Origin: Naumovozyma dairenensis CBS 421
Lineage: Eukaryota; Ascomycota; Saccharomycetes; Saccharomycetales; Saccharomycetaceae
Assembly (NCBI RefSeq): GCF_000227115.2
Contig: NC_016481.1
Location: forward strand, 310,001-374,000
DNA: 64,000 bases
Reading direction: 5' to 3'
Part shown: positions 1 to 9,729 of the stretch, piece after piece
How positions within the stretch are numbered: position 1 is the first letter of the stretch
How the letters are laid out: every line of letters begins with the position of its first letter
Program-made: the position numbers and the translations under genes
The notes under the pieces: model-generated
What the model was told of the DNA's origin: nothing
What the model saw: only the letters and a program-made list of their open reading frames with translations
Databases searched by the model: none

Positions 1-52
1 TTTCTACATTACTACCCTTCCAAGCATACAATTATTTTTAAACCTCGATCAA

Positions 53-916
53 ATGGACACCATAAATAATGGGGGCGGGTTTAGTTCTGCGATAAGAGAT
101 ATCGTCACAGGTTCCATAGCTGGTGCCATCGGTAAACTAATAGAATACCCCTTTGATACAATAAAGGTAAGGTTACAAACACAAGAATCATATATGTTTC
201 CAGATACATGGTCATGTATCAAATACACATACAAGAACGAAGGGATACTTCATGGATTTTTCCAAGGTATCGAATCACCATTAATTGGTGCCGCATTAGA
301 AAATGCTATCTTATTCCTATCATACAATCAATGTGCGTCCTTTTTGGCACATTTCACGACTTTTTCCAGTTTTGTCGTGATCTTAATATCTGCCACGTTT
401 GCTGGTTCATGTGCAAGCTTCGTTTTGACACCAATAGAGTTAATCAAATGTAAATTACAAATATCAAACTTACAAATGGATTTATCTGATGAGGAAAGAC
501 ATACTAGTATCATTCCAACCATAAAACATATAGTAAAAGAACGTGGAATCTTAGGTCTATGGCAAGGTCAATCGAGTACGTTTATTAGAGAATCCATAGG
601 TAGTATGATTTGGTTTGCTACATACGAGCTAATGAAACGGAGTTTGAGAATGGAAAAGGATTCTAATGACACATGGGAACTATTAATCAGCGGTGCCATT
701 GCAGGATTAGCATTCAATGGAACTGTCTTCCCTGCAGATACAGTGAAATCTATAATGCAAACAGAACATACAAATTTAAAAGAGACCGTGCAGAATATAC
801 TGGACCGATACGGCGTCGCTGGATTTTATCGTGGCCTAGGAATTACCCTTATAAGAGCTATCCCTTCCAATGCAGCTATTTTTTTCACGTATGAAAAGTT
901 GACTAAACTAATATAA
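53..916 (+). CDS. ORT1: Mitochondrial ornithine carrier (Ort1/Arg11-like)
   Basis: Mitochondrial carrier family protein of 287 residues (S. cerevisiae Ort1 is about 292). Such carriers exchange matrix ornithine for protons at the inner membrane and supply the cytosolic part of arginine synthesis. Three carrier repeats are visible, each with the Px(D/E)xx(K/R) signature: PFDTIK at residue 33, PIELIK at 127 and PADTVK at 227. Each is followed by the usual amphipathic loop and a second transmembrane helix. The first ATG of the frame is used. The specific assignment to ORT1 rests on overall resemblance and on position: AFI1 and ADE2 follow downstream as in the YOR130C-YOR128C order. Only 52 bp of upstream sequence is present, so its promoter is outside the window. 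Family certain; substrate inferred. Confidence 0.92.
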   Translation: MDTINNGGGFSSAIRDIVTGSIAGAIGKLIEYPFDTIKVRLQTQESYMFPDTWSCIKYTYKNEGILHGFFQGIESPLIGAALENAILFLSYNQCASFLAHFTTFSSFVVILISATFAGSCASFVLTPIELIKCKLQISNLQMDLSDEERHTSIIPTIKHIVKERGILGLWQGQSSTFIRESIGSMIWFATYELMKRSLRMEKDSNDTWELLISGAIAGLAFNGTVFPADTVKSIMQTEHTNLKETVQNILDRYGVAGFYRGLGITLIRAIPSNAAIFFTYEKLTKLI

Positions 917-1350
917 AGCTATATAGCCAATATATAATATTTTTTCCCTTTTTATTTCATCAACTTTAATTTTTAATATATTCGAATCAATTCAACTCAA
1001 GCTAGACTTTTATCCACTATTCGTCTTGGAATATCAATTAGTCCGACTTTTAGGTAACGATTGCATCTTGTGCATCTTCTGGCTTAAATAGAGGTATGAA
1101 GCTTTCCAGAAATCTAAGCGCTGGCATTGCAGTGCAGCTACTACCTCTCCGAGTCCTACTTATGACATTACTAACTGGTTCAGTAAGTCTAGAATTCTGC
1201 TATTGAGGATAATTATAGTAATTCCTATATAATAGCATAACCTTCCTACCACTCACCTAAAAAGCTTGAAGTTATAAAGGACAGCGAGTAAAAAAGCCGG
1301 CACCCATTTACAGCACCAGGAACTTACATACCATGAAACAGCTAGTTTAT

Positions 1351-1403
1351 TCTAATCTAATATAATCTAATCTAATCTAATCTAATCTAATCTAATCTAA
1401 TCT
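1351..1403. repeat. TCTAA pentanucleotide microsatellite
   Basis: About ten tandem copies of TCTAA with one interruption (TATAA) near 1361. It is a simple-sequence repeat in non-coding DNA and probably length-variable between strains. Confidence 0.95.
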
Positions 1404-1544
1404 TAGGGTATCTCTTACAAATATAAGTAAAAGTTGAATTGCCCAATGTAGAAACTGTGTGTTGCCAGAGGAATTCCGCAGACGATTCTAAGACGGAGAT
1501 CGGTTCTTAAAGAATATCCCCGCCCCCCTTAAAATTATTGAACC

Positions 1545-1899
1545 AGGCCTGGGACGGATTAGGATTAATGGATTAAAAAAGCAAGGGTTGGGCATGAAAA
1601 TTTTGAAAAAAAGGTAGGGTAGAAATCAAATATTATGGATTGAGAACAGGGTTGGTCTATTCTGGCCATGGATTGGGGCATGGATTGGAGAAAAAAATTG
1701 AAAAATAGTAGTCGTATAATATGATTTTTATAGTATTTTCTCATAAATTATATAATAAAAAAAATGGATTGGATTAGGATAGACTTTGGGTTAGGAAAGG
1801 ATTAGGCCTGAATTGAAGATTCTCGGCGGGGATTAAAAAAAGGTAGGGTAGGCCCAAGATCCCTTGGGATAGACCAAAAATCCTGTCCGTCCCAGGCCT
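1545..1899. repeat. G-rich segment bounded by a 14-bp inverted repeat
   Basis: AGGCCTGGGACGGA at 1545-1558 is exactly the reverse complement of 1886-1899. The enclosed 327 bp is rich in GGATTG/GGATTA/GGGTTGG motifs. The string AAAAAAAGGTAGGGTAG or a near copy occurs twice (about 1608-1622 and 1836-1851). It shows no open reading frame with a recognisable product. It may be a small non-autonomous insertion or a decayed repeat; no target duplication was identified. Confidence 0.5.
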
Positions 1900-2001
1900 G
1901 TCATTGAACGTTCTCTCAGAAAATCTTGGCACGAAGAAATATGTCGTATTGTACATCACGTAATCGATCCCTCGAGGGCTCAACGACTTATCTCAGCGAC
2001 A

Positions 2002-2009
2002 TATATAAG
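2002..2009 (+). promoter_or_regulatory. TATA box of the aldo-keto reductase gene
   Basis: TATATAAG lies 122 bp upstream of the ATG at 2131, a typical yeast distance, and is the only strong TATA element close to this start. Confidence 0.55.
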
Positions 2010-2130
2010 GGGATGGCATATATCCCAGACATAAAGTATTCGATTGAAATTGGATTTGGGGTTATCATTTGTTTTAATTCTCATTCCCAGGACTACAACA
2101 ATTCAACACAAAGTAAAAATAAACAGCATT

Positions 2131-3162
2131 ATGGGTCTCGTTAAACAAGTTCGTTTAGGTCAATCAGGTCTTAAAATCTCACCAATCTTAATTGGTTGTA
2201 TGTCCTACGGTTCAAAGAAGTGGGCAGACTGGGTCATCGAAGATAAAGAAAAGATTTTCAGTATCTTGAAACATTGTTACGATAACGGATTACGTACATT
2301 TGATACTGCGGATGTTTACTCCAATGGTTTGAGTGAAAGAATCATTGGTGAATTCTTAAAGAAATATAATATCAGAAGAGAAACTGTTGTGATCTTGACT
2401 AAAATATTCTATCCGGTTGATGAGACCTTAGATTTGCACCATGGTAACTCTACTAATGAAAGAAACGCTTTAGATTTGGTTAATCAAAATGGGTTATCAA
2501 GAAAACACATCATTACTGGTGTGAAAAACTCAGTTGAAAGATTAGGAACTTACATTGATGTCTTACAAATTCATCGTTTGGATCATGATACTCCAAAGGA
2601 GGAAATAATGAGAGCTTTAAATGATGTCATTGTGGAAGGTTCAGTTAGATACATTGGTGCATCATCTATGTGGGCCACTGAATTTGCTGAGTTACAATTT
2701 ACTGCGGAAAAGAATGGTTGGTTCAAATTCGTTAGTTCTCAATCATATTACAATTTGTTAAATCGTGAAGATGAAAGAGAATTGATTCCGTTTTGCAAGA
2801 AACATGGTGTTGGTTTGATTCCATGGTCTCCAAACGCTAGAGGTGTCCTAACTAGACCTCTGGAACAGCAAACCACCAGAAAATTGACTGATCCTACATT
2901 TATTAGAATGGGATTGGATAAACTTTCTGAAGACCAAAAGGAAATCGTGAGGAGAGTGGAACATTTGGCTGCTAAAAAAAATATTTCAATGGCAATGTTA
3001 TCTATTGCGTGGACTTTACATAAAGGTGCCAATCCAATTGTTGGTTTGAATTCTATTGAAAGAGTGGATGAAGCTATTAAAGCCATCGATGTCGAATTAA
3101 CTGAAGATGATATTAAATATTTGGAAGAAACTTACAAACCTCAAAACGTTCTGGGCTTCTAA
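2131..3162 (+). CDS. Aldo-keto reductase, putative aryl-alcohol dehydrogenase (YPL088W-like)
   Basis: NADPH-dependent aldo-keto reductase fold of 343 residues from the ATG at 2131. The frame is open further upstream, but only from a TTG codon. The AKR catalytic tetrad is visible: Asp58, Tyr63, Lys91 and His148. The start MGLVKQVRLG and length match the S. cerevisiae YPL088W product (about 342 residues), annotated as a putative aryl-alcohol dehydrogenase. The physiological substrate is unknown. The gene interrupts the ORT1-AFI1 adjacency known in S. cerevisiae, so it was transposed here or lost from this place elsewhere. It is unrelated in position to GCY1, the other AKR in this window, which belongs to a different AKR subfamily. 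Confidence 0.9.
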   Translation: MGLVKQVRLGQSGLKISPILIGCMSYGSKKWADWVIEDKEKIFSILKHCYDNGLRTFDTADVYSNGLSERIIGEFLKKYNIRRETVVILTKIFYPVDETLDLHHGNSTNERNALDLVNQNGLSRKHIITGVKNSVERLGTYIDVLQIHRLDHDTPKEEIMRALNDVIVEGSVRYIGASSMWATEFAELQFTAEKNGWFKFVSSQSYYNLLNREDERELIPFCKKHGVGLIPWSPNARGVLTRPLEQQTTRKLTDPTFIRMGLDKLSEDQKEIVRRVEHLAAKKNISMAMLSIAWTLHKGANPIVGLNSIERVDEAIKAIDVELTEDDIKYLEETYKPQNVLGF

Positions 3163-4339
3163 AATACTTATTCCTAAGGAACTATACACAGTTATTTCTC
3201 TCAAAAGATTCAAATTATAATTTTGTTAAGTAATATATATATATATATATATGGTCTTATATGTTTGTAATACGGTATGCCAATGCTATTAGTAATGAAA
3301 AAAATGCTAAAATAGATAAAGTTACATAAAAGAAGTAATGAACATAACGAGATAGAACATCACTGCACTCAACACTGTTTATTGGCCACCAACAAAGGCT
3401 TAGCTTGTGGTTTTTGTTCGTTCATGATTTTAGAGGTTTTGGGCAAGCAAAGTTGCTTAACATCATGATCCAAACCACCAGCGTCCAATACGTTGTCGAT
3501 GGATACATGGCTACGCTGGTGCATCCTACGTTGTAAAACATTCAATCAATGTACCTGACTAAGGTACATTGTTGAAGGCTCGAAGACATACTAAGAGTTC
3601 TTTATGTCTTCAAGCCAACAGGTTCTCTTGCTACGAAAGGATTAATTCATGGTTTTGGATTAAACCAATTTCAGCTATCTCTAGAATTGATTACGTAGTC
3701 TACTCTCTAGGAACAATAGATAACCAGGGTCCAGAAACTTTTCTAAACTATCGTTGATAGTGAAAAAAAGATCTTAGGAAACTAAGAGGTATACAATTTC
3801 CAATATATAACTTTTTCAACTGAAATATTAGTAGAACGGTGTCTTGGGATCATAAGCAATAATATTCTCCAAATGAGCAGAAAAAAGTAGATTTGGGGCT
3901 TAACAAAAGGTGGAATACTTCAATTTGGTACCTAATATGTTTTGTATTTCTAACATAAAATAAAACTCGTATGATTGACATAAAGGTTTATAGTGTTTTC
4001 AATAAAGTAATGTTGATAATCAATAGCCTAAATGTGTCGTTTTTAGTTATTTTAAACGGCGCTACCAAAAAGCTGTTTTAAAGTGTATCTTTGTGGCTAT
4101 AACAAAATAGTAACATAACCTAGCTTTTTAGTACAAATAAAGCATCATCAGCAAACCATATGTGAAAAATATCAACAAGACCTCATAATAAATAAGAACT
4201 GTTAGCAGTTTATTACACTCGTCACAGAATTACTTTATTGCTGTATCAATATTTCCCCCAAGAGAGCTTTACTAATAACTTGTTATCTACCAGATTCAAG
4301 ATATCAGTAATTTTTCACGTAACGTAACATAACGTTACA
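3163..4339. other. Intergenic spacer, no confirmed gene
   Basis: This 1.18-kb spacer lies between the aldo-keto reductase and AFI1. It holds an AT dinucleotide tract at about 3232-3252 and a small unassigned reverse-strand reading frame at 3369-3524. Around 3569-3757 short open stretches occur on the plus strand with stops between them, which may be gene relics. No tRNA or snoRNA signature was found. Confidence 0.5.
3369..3524 (-). other. Small unassigned ORF or gene relic (51 codons)
   Basis: An ATG-initiated frame of 51 residues with a balanced, protein-like composition unlike the flanking AT-rich spacer, ending in ...LLVANKQC. An in-frame stop lies a few codons upstream. I do not recognise it. 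It could be the C-terminal remnant of a decayed gene, a small gene or chance. Confidence 0.2.
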
Positions 4340-7186
4340 ATGCTCCAACAAGCTCAAACTATTAAGTCGACATCATTCCCACCTCATTCAACGTTAAATA
4401 ATATCAACAATGATAATACAACCCTAAGGAAGAATATAGAGTTTATCCTTTCAGCTGTATTTGATAATCGATTAGGTCCTACTATCAAATATCAATATCC
4501 TAAAAGTATACCTGGTTTTAAATATCCATCGTCATCATCATTATTAAGTCCAGGGTCCCCGAATAATAGCTCCAATCCAGATGAGCCTTTGAACCTAGCC
4601 AATTTAATGTTACCGAATAACGTTGAAAAAACTCCAGGCAAAGCAGACTTCACCGTTTTCATATTGTATCATAATAAAATTACTCAAACATATCAGCTAT
4701 TCCCTCCCTCATCCAAGAAAATTAAAAATGCCGTTGTGCATTCAAGTGCTAATAATACCCCGAAATACGATAAATTGAAAAGATACAGCATACTTGTGGA
4801 AGATGACGAAACTGCAGACAAAGTTGATGCCCTAAAAACGACCGCCGAAGCTCCATTATTTTTCATAAATGTCGTAAATACAGTCTTAGATGAAACTAAC
4901 GATAGAGGTGCCATTATTAAATCGCTTGCTGTGGGCACAACTCTGAAAAATTTTAATATTTTTAAACCACTATTACTTATGACTTTACATTTTTATATGT
5001 TAAATCCACGATATTCAACAGCACAAACTCTTATCGATTGCTTCAACATGCTCAATAGTTTAGATTTATCAATTGTCCAGAATCTACATTCGAAAGATCA
5101 ACTACAATATATGTTCAATTCAATAATGGATCAATCAGTGCTCCAAACTTTGTTCGATCCGAATAAAGGAAATTTCAAAAAAATATTGAAATGTAAAATA
5201 ATACCCCATAGTGATGAGTTTGGCAATAAGATATTATTCCATAATGAAACAATACATTACTATTTTGATTTGTTTAAACCTACAATTCTGCCGAAGCACT
5301 TTTCAAAGATACCATTGCAAGTAAGTTTAATCAAAAGTGACCCTATTAACATATCACTGAATTACAGTTCATATGTTCTAAATTTTCTTAACCAATTTAT
5401 TCCATTTTTACAGAAGTTAGATTTTTCAAAAGGCATAAAACCATGGAAGCTTCTAGTAACCTCAACAAATGAAACCAAATCAACGTTGAGTGATTTTATA
5501 ATTGCTCTATCAAATCTAGTCTCTTGTTTTACAGGGAAGCAAAATAATTATTTCATGAATAAACACATATTAATTTTTCCATATATGGATATATCTATAA
5601 TTGATGCTTTACGAAAGTTCCTAGAGCCTACTTCAGAATTTCACGATAGTTTCACCATAGTCGGTACAGGGAATCCAATTTTCCAATTTCAAACAGATAT
5701 TTGGGACTATTATTATGATATGGACTCAGAAATTCTATATGATGCTTCAAATCATAGTAATATCAATAGCAATTCCTTGGAAAAACTGACTTTACAACAA
5801 GAATTAAGGAACAGCTCAACATCGTTAAAGAAATTATTTGCCAAACCGTACACTGTAACGACGATTTCGAGTAATAATTCATCTAATCATGATAATTTAA
5901 CTTCTTCCAATAATAGCATTAATATTATAAATCATGGTTTACAAAGGAATAAAAGTCATTCCGTGTTAAATCCATCTTCGCATTCACGAATTGGTTTATT
6001 GCAAAAATTTATACCATATTTGATTCAAGAACAACATGATAATCAAACTGTGATAGCTCTTTTCAAAAGAGTTAATATGTTACAACTAATATTCTTACTA
6101 AATTCACCTACAAACAAAAATATAAATGTACCAAATGAAATGTCATTACAGGACGAGTACCTATGGGTTTATAAGGATTTCATTATTTTTGCAGAATTTT
6201 TCACATATTCTGAACTTCATATAATCCGAATTTTAATAACCTTCGAGAATAACCTTCAATTATTAGTCAAAACTAAAGCAGAAAAGAACATAAGCAACGA
6301 CAAACTATATACTCAATTGACAACCTTATTAGAAACCACTCAAGAATTGCTTTCATTTGTAACGTTGAACAAATCTAATTTAGAAAGGTTCATAAATGTC
6401 CTTCAAGATTATCCAACATTACGCATTTGCCATGAATATGATTTAATAAAACATGACTTCAATAACACTAGTCTTTCTAAACTCGTCAGACCCGCAAACA
6501 AGAATGCTTCGTTGGTGGAAAGTTTCATTGAAAATCTTGGTTTTAATTTATTAACTTCATTCTTAATATCTTTTGACACTAAAGAACAATCTAAAACAAC
6601 TACGGGGCTTAATCGTTCACAATCTTTATTCAAAGACTTTGCTCCATCACGTAAAAACAAAAATAATCTGATGAGATCGAGTTCGGTAAAACGTTTGCTA
6701 AGAATTCATAATCATAGTAGCAGTTCTGATGTTGCTGAAAATACTCCCCAAGTTCTTATTCTTCGGCATAAGGCCGATACTTTTCCCTCGGTATCATCAT
6801 CATCCGGAAGTTCAGATCGAACCGACACAAAAGAAATAAACTTACAATCTACGATTGAGAAACGAATTCTTTCGATCAAACATAATCTTGTTCGGATAAT
6901 TTACAAAATCGAACGCCATCCGGTGGGTCAAGTTCTGGTAAAGCGATATATCAAAGACGATATTCGAGAAGTTTATGATTTTTTAAAAATAGAATTTTCT
7001 TCTCCACTATCTCCAACAGAAACAGCAGCATCGATACCTACAGTACCCGAGGGTATACCTATGAGTCCTCAATCATTCTCTTCAAGTCGAAAAGACTTAG
7101 TAAAGGAATTGAACATGATTGAAGAACAACAAGTACAACTAAAAATAGCAAGTGCAAAAACCTCCCAGGACAACTCTGTTGTCTAG
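4340..7186 (+). CDS. AFI1: Arf3-interacting polarity protein Afi1 (DENN-type)
   Basis: 948-residue protein (S. cerevisiae Afi1 about 893). It starts with a conserved stretch of the form IEFILSAVFDNRLGPTIKYQYP, around residue 31, typical of the Afi1 N-terminal DENN-like module. The DENN-like core extends over roughly residues 30-470, and low-complexity Ser/Asn-rich segments follow. In S. cerevisiae Afi1 binds the small GTPase Arf3 and helps polarise it at the bud cortex. Its position between ORT1 and ADE2 matches YOR129C. The start is the first ATG of the frame. Identification rests on N-terminal similarity plus conserved order; the central region is poorly conserved. Confidence 0.87.
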   Translation: MLQQAQTIKSTSFPPHSTLNNINNDNTTLRKNIEFILSAVFDNRLGPTIKYQYPKSIPGFKYPSSSSLLSPGSPNNSSNPDEPLNLANLMLPNNVEKTPGKADFTVFILYHNKITQTYQLFPPSSKKIKNAVVHSSANNTPKYDKLKRYSILVEDDETADKVDALKTTAEAPLFFINVVNTVLDETNDRGAIIKSLAVGTTLKNFNIFKPLLLMTLHFYMLNPRYSTAQTLIDCFNMLNSLDLSIVQNLHSKDQLQYMFNSIMDQSVLQTLFDPNKGNFKKILKCKIIPHSDEFGNKILFHNETIHYYFDLFKPTILPKHFSKIPLQVSLIKSDPINISLNYSSYVLNFLNQFIPFLQKLDFSKGIKPWKLLVTSTNETKSTLSDFIIALSNLVSCFTGKQNNYFMNKHILIFPYMDISIIDALRKFLEPTSEFHDSFTIVGTGNPIFQFQTDIWDYYYDMDSEILYDASNHSNINSNSLEKLTLQQELRNSSTSLKKLFAKPYTVTTISSNNSSNHDNLTSSNNSINIINHGLQRNKSHSVLNPSSHSRIGLLQKFIPYLIQEQHDNQTVIALFKRVNMLQLIFLLNSPTNKNINVPNEMSLQDEYLWVYKDFIIFAEFFTYSELHIIRILITFENNLQLLVKTKAEKNISNDKLYTQLTTLLETTQELLSFVTLNKSNLERFINVLQDYPTLRICHEYDLIKHDFNNTSLSKLVRPANKNASLVESFIENLGFNLLTSFLISFDTKEQSKTTTGLNRSQSLFKDFAPSRKNKNNLMRSSSVKRLLRIHNHSSSSDVAENTPQVLILRHKADTFPSVSSSSGSSDRTDTKEINLQSTIEKRILSIKHNLVRIIYKIERHPVGQVLVKRYIKDDIREVYDFLKIEFSSPLSPTETAASIPTVPEGIPMSPQSFSSSRKDLVKELNMIEEQQVQLKIASAKTSQDNSVV

Positions 7187-7831
7187 ATAATCTGTCGCTC
7201 ATCCTATTGCCATATAATAAATAATAACTAATAAATAACGTATATATATATATATATATATCGATAGTACTGCCATTGTCGTTGACACTTCCTGCTGCTC
7301 TGAGTTAAAGTTTCAATTTCTGACATCTTCTTGCTGGCGTTTTTTTCTGCGCGAGAAGAATACCACCAATTCACTACTAAATCCTTCCTTACGTTATCTG
7401 TATTTTTGGAGATAGAAATTACCTCGGAAGCAGAAACAGATAGGAAACAAGTTGGAAATTATACACCACCAATACTTTTCCGCTTTAATTCCACGTTTTG
7501 GAAATTAACACAACTGGAAACTTACTGGAAACAAAAGAACATCTTTAAATATGACTCTGTTCGGAAGAGTTCCACTTGCTCTTGACTTCTTCCAATATGG
7601 AAATCTCAAACAATACAATGATAGAAATGGAACTTTTCAGTTATCAAATACTACCTTGACTCTTTCATGATCTAGTTTTTAAACCCATAGAAGTATGCTT
7701 ATGATCAATAAGCTGGATATAGATATATATATATACATATATAGTCCTGCTATCCTACCTTTAGTTATACTCCTTTAGATTAATTGTGTTCAGAGAACTT
7801 AAAATAGTAACTACGAGAACGATCAGCAAAT
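7187..7831. promoter_or_regulatory. AFI1-ADE2 spacer with ADE2 promoter and two TGACTC motifs
   Basis: This 645-bp spacer holds the ADE2 promoter. TGACTC, the Bas1 core recognition sequence of yeast purine genes (overlapping the Gcn4 half-site), occurs at 7552-7557 and 7657-7662, on the coding strand and 105 bp apart. A TA-rich TATA region lies at about 7720-7743. Another TA tract at 7241-7260 is close to the AFI1 end. The 84-codon frame at 7331-7585 within the spacer has no recognisable product. Confidence 0.55.
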
Positions 7832-9526
7832 ATGGATACAAGAACAGTCGGTATACTTGGAGGTGGTCAATTAGGAAGAATGCTTGTTGAAGCAGCCAAT
7901 AGGTTAAATGTCAAGACAATAATTCTAGATGAAGCTGTCGATTCACCTGCTAAACAAATCTCAAACAGCAAGGATCATATTATCGGGTCATTTAATGATC
8001 CCCACGCTATTGAAGAATTGGCATCCAAGTGTGATGTCTTAACTATTGAAATTGAACATGTAAATATCGAAGCTTTAAAGAATGTACAAACAAAGTATCC
8101 AAAATTGAAAATATATCCAACAATTGAAACTATTTCTTTGATTAAGGACAAATTTCTTCAAAAAGGACATTTGACTAAGAATAGCATCGCTGCAGTTAAA
8201 TCTATACCCATCCCGGAAAATACAGTAGACAATTTAAAACAAATTGGGAATGAACTAGGCTACCCATTTGTATTGAAATCAAGGACGTTTGCCTATGATG
8301 GTAGGGGTAATTTTGTCATTAAATCACAAGATGATATAGTACAAGGGTTAGTGACGTTGAAAGACCGTCCCTTATACGCTGAGAAATGGGCACCATTTAT
8401 AAAGGAATTAGCTGTGATGGTTATACGCTCCATTGATGGAAAAATATTCTCGTATCCAGTGGTTGAAACGGTACATCAAGATAATATTTGTCATTTATGC
8501 TATGCTCCAGCTAGGGTTCCAGATTCCATCCAAGAAACGGCTAAATTATTAGCAGAGAATGCTGTTCAATCCTTCCGTGATTGTGGTATTTTTGGTGTCG
8601 AGATGTTTTTAATGGAAGATGGTGAATTATTTGTCAATGAAATTGCTCCAAGACCTCATAACTCCGGTCATTACACTATTGATAGTTGTGTTACTTCCCA
8701 ATTTGAAGCTCATTTAAGATCAATCCTATCTTTACCATTACCGAAGAACTTTACTCAATTCGCTACATCAAACACAAATGCAATCATGTTGAACGTTTTG
8801 GGTGGAAATACTGCTAATTCAGAGTTAGAATTTTGTAAAAAGGCATTGGAAACGGCAGGATGTTCAGTATATTTATATGGAAAAGAATCGAGACCGAAAA
8901 GGAAAGTAGGTCATATCAATATTATTTCCTCATCCATGAAAGACTGTGAAAGGAAACTGGATTCAATACTTGGTGTATCATCTACAATTACTCCACAATC
9001 AGATCGTAAATCACCTCTAGTGGGTATAATTATGGGATCCGATTCGGATTTACCTGTTATGTCAGCTGGTTGTAAAATATTAGAACAATTTGGAGTACCA
9101 TTTGAAGTTACTATCGTTTCAGCACATAGAACTCCTCATAGAATGAGCAAGTATGCCATTGAGGCCTCTCAAAGAGGTTTAAAGGCAATTATTGCAGGTG
9201 CAGGTGGTGCTGCTCATTTACCTGGTATGGTCGCTGCTATGACTTCGTTGCCAGTAATTGGTGTTCCAGTCAAGGGATCGTGTCTGGATGGTGTTGATTC
9301 TTTACACTCTATCGTACAAATGCCAAGAGGTGTTCCAGTAGCAACTGTTGCAATCAACAACAGTACCAATGCGGCTTTACTCGCAGTAAGAATATTAGGA
9401 AGTTATGATAACAAATATTTTAAATTGATGAACGACTTCCTTCTAAAACAAGAAAATGAAGTCTTACTAAAAGCTGAGACATTAGAAATGCTCGGTTATG
9501 AAGATTACTTAACGAAGGCCAAATAG
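7832..9526 (+). CDS. ADE2: Phosphoribosylaminoimidazole carboxylase Ade2
   Basis: 564 residues (S. cerevisiae about 571). It converts aminoimidazole ribonucleotide to its carboxylated form in purine biosynthesis. The N-terminal part is a PurK-like ATP-grasp domain: [12 protein letters not shown] near residues 8-19, and ATP-grasp motifs around [23 protein letters not shown]. The C-terminal domain from about residue 396 is PurE-like: GSDSDLPVM at 402-410, then SAHRTPHRM and [12 protein letters not shown]. The two-domain fusion is the normal fungal arrangement. Nothing is missing or disrupted. The start ATG is the first in frame and aligns with the expected N-terminus. TGACTC elements upstream suggest Bas1/Bas2 control. 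Confidence 0.98.
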   Translation: MDTRTVGILGGGQLGRMLVEAANRLNVKTIILDEAVDSPAKQISNSKDHIIGSFNDPHAIEELASKCDVLTIEIEHVNIEALKNVQTKYPKLKIYPTIETISLIKDKFLQKGHLTKNSIAAVKSIPIPENTVDNLKQIGNELGYPFVLKSRTFAYDGRGNFVIKSQDDIVQGLVTLKDRPLYAEKWAPFIKELAVMVIRSIDGKIFSYPVVETVHQDNICHLCYAPARVPDSIQETAKLLAENAVQSFRDCGIFGVEMFLMEDGELFVNEIAPRPHNSGHYTIDSCVTSQFEAHLRSILSLPLPKNFTQFATSNTNAIMLNVLGGNTANSELEFCKKALETAGCSVYLYGKESRPKRKVGHINIISSSMKDCERKLDSILGVSSTITPQSDRKSPLVGIIMGSDSDLPVMSAGCKILEQFGVPFEVTIVSAHRTPHRMSKYAIEASQRGLKAIIAGAGGAAHLPGMVAAMTSLPVIGVPVKGSCLDGVDSLHSIVQMPRGVPVATVAINNSTNAALLAVRILGSYDNKYFKLMNDFLLKQENEVLLKAETLEMLGYEDYLTKAK

Positions 9527-9729
9527 AAGATATTGACCTATAGTTTCCCATACAGTGATGTATAAAGCTAGGGGCAACTATATATTATTAGTAAAAGCCT
9601 CAAAATAAGAAAGCTGATTGCATTGATGCTTTTACATACATTCTCTATAGTCTATATTTGTCTTTGCAGTATATCTAATGTCTACGAGAATATAAACGGT
9701 AAAATATTAGCACATCAGAGCCTTTAAGT

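Larger units (their letters stand above)
917..2130. other. Intergenic spacer with repeats, no gene seen
   Basis: This 1.2-kb spacer lies between ORT1 and the aldo-keto reductase gene. No convincing coding sequence was found. It contains a TCTAA pentamer array, a G-rich segment bounded by a 14-bp inverted repeat, a TTACTAA (Yap1-type) heptamer at 1168-1174 and a TATA box near 2002. It is long for this genome and, with the inserted reductase gene downstream, may be an insertion zone relative to S. cerevisiae, where ORT1 and AFI1 are adjacent. Confidence 0.6.
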
